A stretch of 25,687 nt of DNA from a virus. The notes beneath the pieces were generated by a model that worked only from the letters and a program-made list of their open reading frames with translations, was not told where the DNA came from and ran no database searches. The position numbers and the translations under genes are program-made. The stretch covers positions 1 through 25,687 of the IMG/VR virus record IMGVR_UViG_3300028392_000269. One strand, 5' to 3'. Within the stretch, counting starts at the first letter, position 1; each line of letters opens with the position of its first letter. Positions 1 to 6,544 of this stretch are shown here, in pieces.

Positions 1-141
1 CGCCACTGCACAGTTGAGGTCGATGTCTACGAAGTGGTTGGGTTCGATGGTCCAGTCGCCGTTGACGTACAGGTCGAAGCCTGCGTCGTCTGCGTGTGCT
101 CTGGTCGGTCGTGTGCCTTTGTAGCGTAGTACGTTCTTCAT
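1..141 (-). CDS. dut: dUTPase, N-terminal part (gene runs off the left edge)
   Basis: This is the first 47 codons of a gene whose 3' end lies outside the window. The product begins MKNVLRYKGTRPTR and contains DAGFDLY at residues 19-25, which matches motif 1 of trimeric dUTPases (AG-[FY]-D-L). It is followed by a W-T-I-E-P...D-I-D-L stretch, as in phage dUTPases. The family hydrolyses dUTP to dUMP and pyrophosphate, keeping uracil out of DNA and feeding dTMP synthesis. Its ATG overlaps the stop of the upstream gene by 4 bases (ATGA), so the two are probably translationally coupled. The remaining motifs are not visible, so the call rests on motif 1 and on the nucleotide-metabolism neighbours. 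Confidence 0.8.
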   Translation of the reverse strand, partial: MKNVLRYKGTRPTRAHADDAGFDLYVNGDWTIEPNHFVDIDLNCAVA

Positions 142-539
142 TCGGTGGTCGCTTTCACGGTCAGTTCGTTTCGGAGCACTTCGAGGTTGTCAAATATGAT
201 GACGTTTCGCAGTCTGGCTAACGCCCAACTGTTCTTGTAGTCGGGGGCGTACAGGTAGATGAACATACCAAGTTTGTTGGCGAGTTTGAGTTCTAGCACC
301 GTGCCGATGGTTGGCACGCCTTTCACTAGGAACGCCACCAGTATGTCGGTTTGTGCTAGTGCGTATTCGTTGATTTGTTGCAGTGCTGGTGTTGGTTTGG
401 TGTCGGCGTGCACGGTCCATGCGCTGGCTGGGTTGTAGTAGGTGTAACCTGTCTCTTCTAACAGGTCTTGCAGTTGAGCGCGTGTGTCTTGTACGTCTTT
501 GTTTGCGTAGTCGATTGGTCCTGCGAGGTACACTATCAT
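138..539 (-). CDS. Nucleoside 2-deoxyribosyltransferase-like protein
   Basis: This 133-residue protein begins MIVYLAGPID. The N-terminal YLAGP loop and the later GT-V-L-E-L segment (residues 79-84, Glu83 in the catalytic-Glu position) are typical of the nucleoside 2-deoxyribosyltransferase superfamily. Enzymes of this fold move 2-deoxyribose between bases or hydrolyse deoxynucleoside monophosphates. I start it at 539 because the fold begins there and the ATG overlaps the upstream stop (ATGA at 536-539). The open frame continues upstream to 830, but that part is Arg-rich shadow sequence. It lies between dUTPase and the MazG-like gene, so a role in the deoxynucleotide pool is likely. Whether it acts on diaminopurine or guanine deoxynucleotides cannot be told from sequence. 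Confidence 0.7.
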   Translation of the reverse strand: MIVYLAGPIDYANKDVQDTRAQLQDLLEETGYTYYNPASAWTVHADTKPTPALQQINEYALAQTDILVAFLVKGVPTIGTVLELKLANKLGMFIYLYAPDYKNSWALARLRNVIIFDNLEVLRNELTVKATTE

Positions 540-886
540 GGGAAGATTCCGCCTGTCGCGCGTACGCGTTGCGCCATCATCGCGTAGATGCCTGTGTCGT
601 ACCATGTGTCGTCGCTGGGTGCGTGTCCGTCTGCGTATCCGCCTACGATTCGTCCGACTTTGCCTAGCAGGTAGAAGGCGATGCCTAGTTCTGCTGGGTG
701 CACTTTGCCTTCGAGTTGTGGCATCATCTTCATCATGACTTCGCCTACGATTTGCAAGTCGGTACTGCCGTATTCGCGCACTTTGGGCAGCATGCCTGCG
801 AGTGATTTGTCTGCGTGTTCTAGCCACCACTCAGCGAATTCGTCTATTCTTAGGTCTTTATCGGTTTCTTGGTTTTTGCCTTCCAT
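536..886 (-). CDS. mazZ: MazG-like nucleotide pyrophosphohydrolase, candidate MazZ
   Basis: This is a 116-residue, all-helical protein. It contains R-E-Y-G-S-T-D-L (residues 37-44), then E-L-G-I-A-F-Y-L-L-G-K (66-76) and a D-D-T-W-Y-D...Y-A-M-M block (92-104). That acidic spacing is seen in phage MazG-like pyrophosphohydrolases, which cleave (d)NTPs to (d)NMPs with metal held by Glu/Asp. In aminoadenine phages the MazZ member converts dGTP to dGMP, the substrate of PurZ, and purZ lies two genes upstream in this operon. The start at 886 has a GGA ribosome-binding site about 10 bases upstream; the longer open frame to 1081 is an Arg-rich shadow. MazG-like assignment is fairly firm. The MazZ role is inferred from PurZ. 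Confidence 0.7.
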   Translation of the reverse strand: MEGKNQETDKDLRIDEFAEWWLEHADKSLAGMLPKVREYGSTDLQIVGEVMMKMMPQLEGKVHPAELGIAFYLLGKVGRIVGGYADGHAPSDDTWYDTGIYAMMAQRVRATGGIFP

Positions 887-891
887 GGCGT

Positions 892-1122
892 TTATTCCTG
901 TTCTGTCTCGTCGTCGTCTAGATAGACTACGATAACTGTTTGCGGTTCTGGTTCGTCTTGCGGTTCGTAGTTGTGTGAACCCCAACGTGTCATATGCCAC
1001 CCTGAGCAGAAGTGGTAGTCTCCTTCGTGGGTGGACACGACGAGCCAGTCTACGGAGTTGCGGTCGTCTAAGGTTATCCACTTATCGCAGTCTGGCTCGT
1101 CGCATTTTAGGGCTTCACTCAT
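892..1122 (-). CDS. Small Cys/His protein, unknown function
   Basis: This 76-residue protein carries C-D-E-P-D-C near the N-terminus (residues 7-12) and H-F-C-S-G-W-H around residues 37-43. The four Cys/His positions could bind one zinc ion. The C-terminus is strongly acidic (D-D-D-E-T-E-Q-E). Its ATG overlaps the purZ stop (ATGA at 1119-1122), so it is translated with purZ, and it lies directly before the MazG-like gene. I do not recognise the family beyond small zinc-binding phage proteins. Its position inside the purZ-mazZ pair makes an accessory role possible but unproven. Confidence 0.7.
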   Translation of the reverse strand: MSEALKCDEPDCDKWITLDDRNSVDWLVVSTHEGDYHFCSGWHMTRWGSHNYEPQDEPEPQTVIVVYLDDDETEQE

Positions 1123-2159
1123 TGATTCCAGTAGATGGTCGCCATCGTAGTTGGGCTTGTCCCGACTAGAGCGACTGTCGCTCCTGTTTCTGCTTGTAGG
1201 TTCTCGATGTAGTCGCGGTAGGGCTTCTCATCTGGAACTATTGTAGCATTTTTGAGTTCTGGGAAGACGTAGTCGAACATGGTTAGGGCGATTCGGGCTT
1301 TCGGTGCGCCACCGTTGGCTTGGACGGCTCGTTTGACGATTTCGGCGTCGAACGTTCCTACGCGTCTAACTTTGTTGGTTACGGTGGTCCGTTCTACTTC
1401 CAGCCCGAGGGTTGCCCAGTCGGTTTCGTTGGCTAGTGGTCCGCTGTTTCCTGCTACGCGGATTGGGTGTGTTCGTGCGACGACCCACACGTCGAGGTCG
1501 ACGATTCCGTGTTGCCACGGGCTGATTCCTGCCATGGCTAGGAAGTCGATGGCTCGGCAGTCACTGGAGGTACAGAAGGGGTATTCTCCTGCGTGTGTGC
1601 CTAGTCCGTAGCCTTGTGTACCTTCGATGAGCACGTGGGTGTCTTCTTGGGTGAGGGCGTCTTGGAGTATGGCTACGGTGTTGCAGTCGCCACCGTACAG
1701 TTCTGCGTTGCGCATGATTCGGTCGGCACGGGCTGCTCCGATTCCTTTGGCGGTTGAGCCTAGCCGTTCTTGCATAGCGTCTATGCGTTCGCGGTCTTGG
1801 TGTCGCTGGTCGATGATGGTAGCCTCGCGGTCGATGTAGAGTCGGTCGCTGGCTTGGTAGCCTGCTCGGTCTAGTCGGTCGAGTTCGTCGTCTAGCACGG
1901 CTAGTTCGATTTCAGACCCTGCTGCGATGATTAGGGTGCTTCGGGGGTCGGTTACGGCTGTGACGGGGACGGTGCGCAGTTTCCATGCGTAGTTGGTTTC
2001 GCCGTCTGGTCCGTTGCCGTAGACGGTGTGTCCTGCGTTTGGTCCTGCGACGCGTACGCCGTAGTTCCTCCAGCCGATTTGCTGGCTGAGGTAGCCTGTT
2101 ACAGCACCTTTGCCTTCCGACCCGTATTGTCCGCCTACGATGACGCTTACTTTGCTCAT
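1119..2159 (-). CDS. purZ: PurZ: N6-succino-2-amino-2'-deoxyadenylate synthase
   Basis: This is a 346-residue homologue of adenylosuccinate synthetase, much shorter than bacterial PurA (about 430). The P-loop reads G-G-Q-Y-G-S-E-G-K-G (residues 9-18). Ser14 replaces the catalytic Asp of PurA, as in the phage PurZ enzymes that use dGMP plus aspartate. N-A-G-H is kept (41-44), as are E-G-T-Q-G (179-183), Y-P-F-C-T-S-S (193-199) and the Arg pair at 265-266. The guanine-reading T-K-x-D is T-M-F-D (293-296), which fits loss of GTP preference. The product goes to adenylosuccinate lyase to give dZMP, the 2-aminoadenine nucleotide. The start at 2159 follows AAGGAAATAG; the in-frame ATG at 2192 lies inside the upstream gene and lacks this site. 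Confidence 0.9.
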   Translation of the reverse strand: MSKVSVIVGGQYGSEGKGAVTGYLSQQIGWRNYGVRVAGPNAGHTVYGNGPDGETNYAWKLRTVPVTAVTDPRSTLIIAAGSEIELAVLDDELDRLDRAGYQASDRLYIDREATIIDQRHQDRERIDAMQERLGSTAKGIGAARADRIMRNAELYGGDCNTVAILQDALTQEDTHVLIEGTQGYGLGTHAGEYPFCTSSDCRAIDFLAMAGISPWQHGIVDLDVWVVARTHPIRVAGNSGPLANETDWATLGLEVERTTVTNKVRRVGTFDAEIVKRAVQANGGAPKARIALTMFDYVFPELKNATIVPDEKPYRDYIENLQAETGATVALVGTSPTTMATIYWNQ

Positions 2160-2161
2160 TT

Positions 2162-2431
2162 CTATTTCCTTCGCTTTGTTGTTGTGGGGCATTTGTCCCC
2201 GTGTCTGGTGTAAGAGTCAAATATCCATGCACATTTAGGGCAGGTGTAGTTGACGTATTCACATGCGGTTTCGCATGCTTGTTGGTGTCGCTGGATGGTG
2301 AGGTCTCTCAGTGTACCTATCCAACCACAGCCTTCGCTGGGGCATGTGTTGGGGTAGAGGTTGCATTCGGCGCAGGTGCGCCGTTTGCCGATTCCGCCGT
2401 GTTGCTGGCACAGTTCCCAGTTCGCGCTCAT
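2162..2431 (-). CDS. Cys-rich zinc-finger protein, unknown function
   Basis: This 89-residue protein is rich in Cys and His. It has C-Q-Q-H and C-A-E-C near the N-terminus. A C-P-S-E-G-C...H-Q-Q-A-C unit follows, then C-P-K-C-A-W...R-H-G-D-K-C, which has the CxxC-x10-H-x3-C spacing of a C2HC zinc finger. Two or three zinc sites are likely. A Lys/Arg-rich tail (T-T-T-K-R-R-K) suggests nucleic-acid contact. The ATG overlaps the stop of the upstream gene (ATGA at 2428-2431), and its own stop is two bases before the purZ start. No specific family is recognised. Confidence 0.7.
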   Translation of the reverse strand: MSANWELCQQHGGIGKRRTCAECNLYPNTCPSEGCGWIGTLRDLTIQRHQQACETACEYVNYTCPKCAWIFDSYTRHGDKCPTTTKRRK

Positions 2432-3282
2432 GCTGCCACCTGCACGATTTCTGCTTTGGTTGGTCGCTTGGCGAAGGCGAACAGTGGGTCTTTGTCGCTT
2501 CGCTCTAGGGTGGCGGTGAAGGTAACGCGGTCACCTTTCTCGGCTTCGCTGATTGAGGTGGGGATTGTGCACCAAACTGCCCAGCCTTCGTCGGTCTTAA
2601 CGACCATCTTATAGGTGATGCCGTAGTCGGATTCGACGGTCTTGGTGCTGACGATTTCGCCTGTGACGGTTAGGCGTCCTTCGGGGGCGGTTACGCCTGC
2701 GGCTATGAGTTCTGCTTTCTGTGCGTCGATGATTTCGCGCTTGGCTACGCGTTCGTCGACTTGCGCCATGACCTTGAGGACGAGGGCGACTTGCTTGTCG
2801 CTGATTTCGCCTTTACGGTGCAGTTGGCTGTTGATGTCGTCTACTAGGTAATTGAAGAAGCGCGAGGTGTTGTCGGTGTAGTCGGTCATGCGCTGTAGTT
2901 CTGGGTGCTGGGCTAGGAATGCTTCGACCTTCTCGGCTTTGCGCATGCGGTCGCGGTTAAGCATGGCTTCTTTGCGTAGTCGCTGGAACTCGCCTGCGGT
3001 GAGTGTGCTGTCGAAGCGGTTGTCTAGGCAATCCTGCCCGACGTATATCATTTCCATGACGTCGTCGCGTGTCATGAGTGCGCCGTAGCGAATGTATGCG
3101 CCACAGTGTCCACAGCCTGCGCCACTTCCACCGAATGAGTAGCCTGCGTCGACTAGGCGTGAGACGGTGTTTACGCGTGCGCGGTTGTCGGCTGGGTCGA
3201 ACAGGTCGTATATGCCGTTCAATTTGTATGCTTGTGGGTTGAAGTCTGAACTGCTTGGTGCGTGTACGTCGGTGCGTGCCAT
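2428..3282 (-). CDS. Phage protein with Cys-rich N-terminal part and OB-like C-terminal part, unknown
   Basis: This 284-residue protein appears to be built in three parts. The N-terminal part carries C-G-H-C around residue 57-60 (G-A-G-C-G-H-C-G-A-Y-I-R-Y-G). A helical, charged middle follows (about 95-200). The beta-rich C-terminal segment (about 204-278) alternates hydrophobic residues like an OB fold (G-R-L-T-V-T-G-E-I-V ... Y-K-M-V-V-K-T ... K-G-D-R-V-T-F-T-A-T). An OB fold would suggest single-stranded nucleic-acid binding, but this is inference. It is the first gene of the block leading into purZ. Its leader holds a GC-rich hairpin and an AGGAGAG ribosome-binding site. Confidence 0.7.
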   Translation of the reverse strand: MARTDVHAPSSSDFNPQAYKLNGIYDLFDPADNRARVNTVSRLVDAGYSFGGSGAGCGHCGAYIRYGALMTRDDVMEMIYVGQDCLDNRFDSTLTAGEFQRLRKEAMLNRDRMRKAEKVEAFLAQHPELQRMTDYTDNTSRFFNYLVDDINSQLHRKGEISDKQVALVLKVMAQVDERVAKREIIDAQKAELIAAGVTAPEGRLTVTGEIVSTKTVESDYGITYKMVVKTDEGWAVWCTIPTSISEAEKGDRVTFTATLERSDKDPLFAFAKRPTKAEIVQVAA

Positions 3283-3312
3283 TTGAATCTCTCCTAAGAT
3301 TTTGGGGGCTGT

Positions 3313-3338
3313 GGGGGACGCCCGTGTTAGCGTCCCCC
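3313..3338 (-). other. GC-rich stem-loop in the leader of the 2428-3282 gene
   Basis: GGGGGACGC (3313-3321) and GCGTCCCCC (3330-3338) are perfect 9-base inverted arms with an 8-base loop. They lie in the 64-base gap between two co-directional genes. No U-run follows on the minus strand (CCCCCAAAATC instead), so it is not a standard intrinsic terminator. A stabilising or processing hairpin is more likely. The AGGAGAG ribosome-binding site of the next gene follows about 20 bases downstream. Confidence 0.65.
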
Positions 3339-3346
3339 GTGTGGGT

Positions 3347-3967
3347 TTAGTGGTTTGGCTGGGTTTCTACGATGCGGACTACGTTACCTGTGCGTGCGCA
3401 AATCTTGCTCCATTTGTCGAGTTGCTTCTGTGCGAGGTCGTAGCGTCCGCACCATGTAACTACTGACCATGAACGCTCAACGCGCACTGTCTCGTGTGTG
3501 AGTTCCTGTGCGCGAGTGAGGGCGTGCTGTGTGCGATTGACGTCTTCATCAAGGCGAGCCAAAATCCATGCCTTGATGCTAATTTTGCTGTAGCGTGATT
3601 CGGTTTCACCATAGCGTGGCTCGGTGTCGCCGTTGCTGTCGCAGTATCCCCATGACTTGCCGTCTGCGGTGATGTATTCGTAGTTGGTGTACGAGTATTC
3701 GCCTGTGTAGCCTAGGTCTTTGTCTGTGTCTGCGCTGTAACGCGGTGCGAAAATCTTACGGCGGATTGAGACCTTCTGGTCGCTGTCGATGAATGCGTCG
3801 CGTGCTGACTGTGCTGTAAGGAATCGAGCCTGCGCTACGGCGATTTCGCTGGCGATTGCCATGTCTAGGTCGGCTGGTCCAACTTCGATTGCGTATGGGT
3901 ACTTGTTGCCTGCGCTGTTACGGGTGCTGGTCTTACCATCTTCGTGGCGGACGATGTGCTTGTTCAT
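3347..3967 (-). CDS. Unknown phage protein (206 aa) under its own promoter
   Basis: The product begins MNKHIVRHEDGKTST and matches no family I recognise. The middle is rich in Tyr, Ser, Asp and Gly (about residues 78-125). The C-terminal third looks helical and charged (L-D-E-D-V-N-R-T-Q-H-A-L-T-R-A-Q-E-L). It has no membrane segment or signal peptide. It has its own promoter (4012-4041), a 5' leader hairpin (3988-4003) and a strong AAGGAGAG ribosome-binding site. That arrangement is shared with the unknown genes at 13632-14309 and 17094-17390, so it probably belongs to a co-regulated, well-expressed set, possibly early host-takeover proteins (inference). Confidence 0.75.
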   Translation of the reverse strand: MNKHIVRHEDGKTSTRNSAGNKYPYAIEVGPADLDMAIASEIAVAQARFLTAQSARDAFIDSDQKVSIRRKIFAPRYSADTDKDLGYTGEYSYTNYEYITADGKSWGYCDSNGDTEPRYGETESRYSKISIKAWILARLDEDVNRTQHALTRAQELTHETVRVERSWSVVTWCGRYDLAQKQLDKWSKICARTGNVVRIVETQPNH

Positions 3968-3987
3968 TTCTAACTCTCCTTAGACTA

Positions 3988-4003
3988 GGGGCGGTGTTGC
4001 CCC
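3988..4003 (-). promoter_or_regulatory. 5' leader hairpin downstream of promoter A
   Basis: GGGGC (3988-3992) and GCCCC (3999-4003) enclose a 6-base loop. With a -10 at 4012-4017, the transcript should start around 4005, so the stem would sit at the very 5' end of the mRNA. That placement is typical of stems that protect mRNA from decay. The AAGGAGAG site follows. Equivalent hairpins lie downstream of promoters B, C and E. Confidence 0.55.
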
Positions 4004-4011
4004 ATACATCA

Positions 4012-4041
4012 AGTAAACCATATCCCTTGCCAGTTTGTCAA
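4012..4041 (-). promoter_or_regulatory. Promoter A (repeated promoter family)
   Basis: On the minus strand: -35 TTGACA (4036-4041), 18-base spacer containing TGGCAA and ATATGG, and -10 TTTACT (4012-4017) preceded by TG-N (extended -10). The -35 overlaps the stop codon of the RuvC-like gene. Close copies occur at 14353-14382 and 17435-17464, with weaker ones at 17829-17858 and 11882-11911. The elements TTGACA and TGGCAA form an imperfect inverted repeat (5 of 6 arm positions) that could be an operator. Confidence 0.75.
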
Positions 4042-4475
4042 GCAGGGGTCTCTAAGCCCGTGTCGTCGGGGTTCTTGAAGTGCCACCACCACCCGTGGGC
4101 TACGGCGTCCCTCATGTGCTGACCACCCTTCGGCATATCGAACCCTTGGGCGTCCATCCGCTCGAACGCGTGCCTCTTGATAGTCGCTGGCTGCATCGCT
4201 ACGGGGCTGCCGTTACGGTGTGCCAGATATTTCAGTGCGCCGATGAGTTGAGGCGTCTTCATCGCACTGAACCCTTGCTTCTGCGCGAGCCACGGGTACA
4301 ATTTAAAATCTTCAATCACCACCATGTCGAACTTAATGACTTCGATAATCTCCGCCATCTTCAACGGCTCAATCGTCTTAGCCTCTTCAATCTGACCGCC
4401 CAGCCAAACGCACATTCCTACGTGCTTGTCGCCTGGGTCGATTGAAACAACGTGAAGGTTTTTTATTTTGCCCAC
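4038..4475 (-). CDS. RuvC-like Holliday junction resolvase
   Basis: This 145-residue RNase H-fold nuclease has the acidic residues in RuvC order. Asp13 is in V-V-S-I-D-P-G (9-15), Glu55 in M-V-V-I-E-D-F (51-57), and Asp123 in H-M-R-D-A-V-A-H-G (120-128), with His127 taking the last metal-ligand place. It should cut branched DNA made during phage replication and recombination. The start is GTG at 4475, 13 bases inside the end of the polymerase gene, so the two are translationally coupled. Its base composition is C-rich on the plus strand, unlike the G/T-rich plus strand of the genes between 1 and 3300. Confidence 0.8.
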   Translation of the reverse strand: MGKIKNLHVVSIDPGDKHVGMCVWLGGQIEEAKTIEPLKMAEIIEVIKFDMVVIEDFKLYPWLAQKQGFSAMKTPQLIGALKYLAHRNGSPVAMQPATIKRHAFERMDAQGFDMPKGGQHMRDAVAHGWWWHFKNPDDTGLETPA

Positions 4476-6307
4476 TGTTTGTAGTCCGCCTTGAACTCGA
4501 TACCGAACAGTTCTTCAAATGTCGCCACTAATACGTCGCGCACTTGCATCACTGTCTCTTCGGCTTCCTTTGTTGGAACTTCCAGAACCATCGAATCATG
4601 AATCTGCAGTAGAAGCAAGTTTGGGTAGAGACGTTCAACGTCAATCATCGCCATTTTCATCGCTTCCGCCACTCCGCCTTGGATAACTGCGTTGAACGCT
4701 TTGTGGCTCTGCTCGTCAAAGCCCCAGTGACGTAACCGTCCACTAATGAGTTTTACATATCCGCGCTTTTGCACTGCTTGGTCTGCGTATTTGGCTGCTT
4801 GCACGAACTCGGGGAATGCAGACCTGTATTGCTCAACCCACTGTTTCACTTCGGATTCGCTGGCGTCAACACCTGTGTGCATCTTGATTTGTTCGCGTGT
4901 GGTTCGCACTCCTGCACCGTACAACATGCCGAATGTTAGTCGTTTACCAACACTACGGTATTTGTCCCAATCGGGGTGGTCTTTATCGATGCCGAACACT
5001 AGTTTGGTTGTTGCGTCGTGTGCGTCTTCTCCTCGTTCGAGTCTGTCGCGCATTGGCTGGCAGTTCGCCACTGATGCGGCTACTCTAATTTCTGCTTGGC
5101 TGACGTCAATCTCCCACAGTTCGTGGTTGCCTTTCGGCTGGAAGAACGCCCTGACGCCTTCAACGCCATCACCGAACAGTTGGTTCAGTTGGTAGTCGTG
5201 TGGTATGGCTTGCAGTTGGACGCGTTCTACGCTGAGTCGTCCGCTGACCACTTTGGTCTGGCGGAAGTTGGTTCGCAGTCGTCCGTCTTGTCCGACCAGT
5301 TTGCCCCAATTACCGTACCACTTCTCCAGTGCGCTTTTTACTTCGGTCCACCGTAGGTAGGTCTGTGCGTGCGGTATGTCCTTCTTGGCGAGTTTCTTGA
5401 TGGTCTCGTTGTCGAGGCTTGGTGTTCCGCTCGCGCCGATTTTGCTCGGTATGATGCCTAGTGTGCCGTAGTAGTAGGCTTTGGCGGCTGGGATTGTGGG
5501 CTTGAAGGGCAGTTGCTCTTCCAGTTCGGCTTTGAGTTTGCGCAGGATTTCGGCTGATTTCTCGGCTCGTTCGGCGTCGTATCCGATTCCGCGCTGTTCC
5601 ATCTTGTACAGCACTTTCATCAGTTGAATCTCGCGGTCGGCTAGTACGGCTAGGTGCTGGTCGTCTGTTTCGAGCCTGCGCCATTGTACTTCGGCTAGTC
5701 TGAGGGTGAGGGCTGCATCTTGGGCTGCGTATGGTCCGACGATTGCCCAGTCGACGAGGTCGAATCGTTTGGTCAGTCCTGTGCCTTGCTTTTTGAGGGC
5801 TGCTTGGACGTCGTGCTGTTCTTGGGCTACGCCTTCGCCGAATAGCCGTGAGCAGGTGGGTTTAAGTCCTGAACTTTGTAGTGGGTCGAGTAGGGGCTGG
5901 ACGAGTTGGGTGTCCCACATGGTCTGGTCGAGTAGGTCGACGCCACCCCATTCGCGTGTTCCTTCGCGGAGCATGTGTAGGTCGAATTTGGCGTTGTGGA
6001 ACACTAACTGCTGTTTGCTTAGCCAGTACATGAGGTGTGCCCATTGTTCGCGGTCGAGGTTGATGTCTTGGTCGAATGCGCTTTGGGTTTGTCCTGTCTT
6101 CTCGGAGATGCGCCCTTGGTCGAATGGGAAGGCGTAGGCGGTGATGCCTTTGGCTAGCCGTTCTTGTGTACCTTCTTCTCGCCATGCGATTGAGACGATT
6201 GAGACGGTTGCGCCGTCGTCTACGAACAGTCCGCTGGTTTCGGTGTCGACTGCTACGACCATATTGGTCTTGTTGGGTAGCACGTCGGTTGGGTTGTGGA
6301 TTTGCAT
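4463..6307 (-). CDS. polA: Family A DNA polymerase with 3'-5' exonuclease, DpoZ candidate
   Basis: This 614-residue replicative polymerase lacks a 5' nuclease domain. Exonuclease motifs are intact: D-T-E (Asp21, Glu23), H-N-A-K-F-D (104-109) and Y-A-A-Q-D (193-197). The polymerase domain has S-G-R-L-S (355-359), motif A D-V-S-Q-A-E-I-R (401-408), motif B R-S-V-G-K-R-L-T-F-G-M-L-Y-G (451-464) and motif C Q-I-H-D-S (568-572). Motif C is H-D-S, not the usual H-D-E, and the Tyr after the motif A Asp is Val. With purZ, mazZ and purB in the same genome it is a good candidate for DpoZ, the polymerase whose active site and proofreading favour dZTP over dATP. That preference is inferred. Ribosome-binding site AAGGTGAG precedes the ATG. 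Confidence 0.88.
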   Translation of the reverse strand: MQIHNPTDVLPNKTNMVVAVDTETSGLFVDDGATVSIVSIAWREEGTQERLAKGITAYAFPFDQGRISEKTGQTQSAFDQDINLDREQWAHLMYWLSKQQLVFHNAKFDLHMLREGTREWGGVDLLDQTMWDTQLVQPLLDPLQSSGLKPTCSRLFGEGVAQEQHDVQAALKKQGTGLTKRFDLVDWAIVGPYAAQDAALTLRLAEVQWRRLETDDQHLAVLADREIQLMKVLYKMEQRGIGYDAERAEKSAEILRKLKAELEEQLPFKPTIPAAKAYYYGTLGIIPSKIGASGTPSLDNETIKKLAKKDIPHAQTYLRWTEVKSALEKWYGNWGKLVGQDGRLRTNFRQTKVVSGRLSVERVQLQAIPHDYQLNQLFGDGVEGVRAFFQPKGNHELWEIDVSQAEIRVAASVANCQPMRDRLERGEDAHDATTKLVFGIDKDHPDWDKYRSVGKRLTFGMLYGAGVRTTREQIKMHTGVDASESEVKQWVEQYRSAFPEFVQAAKYADQAVQKRGYVKLISGRLRHWGFDEQSHKAFNAVIQGGVAEAMKMAMIDVERLYPNLLLLQIHDSMVLEVPTKEAEETVMQVRDVLVATFEELFGIEFKADYKQWAK

Positions 6308-6544
6308 TGTCTCACCTTCCGTGGAGAACGAGTGTGTTCATGCGCGCACGCACGCACACGTAATTTATTTTATTTTTAGATATGAGACACCGAGACACAG
6401 GGGTTTTTGGTTTTTGGGGACGGGTTTTTTGGTGTCTCGGGTCGGGTGTGACACGGGGTGTGACACATAGGGTTTCAGACTGAGACGCAACTAGACCGTT
6501 GGTCACGCTTCTTATGTGTCTCATATCGTGCCACACCCTCTGTC
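6308..6544. repeat. Repeat-rich noncoding region upstream of the polymerase gene, candidate origin or control region
   Basis: This is the longest gene-free stretch (237 bases). It holds a 24-base perfectly alternating pyrimidine-purine run (6339-6362), then an AT-rich stretch (6361-6379). The heptamer GAGACAC or its complement occurs four times (6384, 6392, 6432, 6516), with three more GAGAC cores (6309, 6482, 6542). A 12-base inverted repeat, GATATGAGACAC, has arms at 6379-6390 and 6516-6527. A 9-base inverted repeat (CCGAGACAC 6390-6398, GTGTCTCGG 6432-6440) encloses a loop of G-runs separated by T5-T6 tracts. GGGTGTGACAC is tandem at 6444-6454 and 6456-6466, with an inverted relative at 6528-6538. 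Iterons plus an AT-rich element suggest a replication origin; a regulatory region for the polymerase is the alternative. Confidence 0.6.

Noticed and set aside
540-830. N-terminal Arg-rich extension of the deoxyribosyltransferase-like frame
   Set aside because: The extra sequence is low-complexity Arg-rich reading of the neighbouring gene in another frame; the fold starts at 539 with an ATGA overlap.
1119-2159. Ordinary host-like purA
   Set aside because: Length (346) and Ser in place of the catalytic Asp, plus TMFD for TKxD, point to PurZ.
3313-3338. Intrinsic terminator
   Set aside because: Strong stem but no U-run on the minus strand, and a coupled gene begins shortly after.
6379-6540. 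Repeats read as a CRISPR array
   Set aside because: Repeats are only 7-12 bases, mixed in orientation, with no regular spacers; the Cas4-like gene has no cas1 or cas2 beside it.
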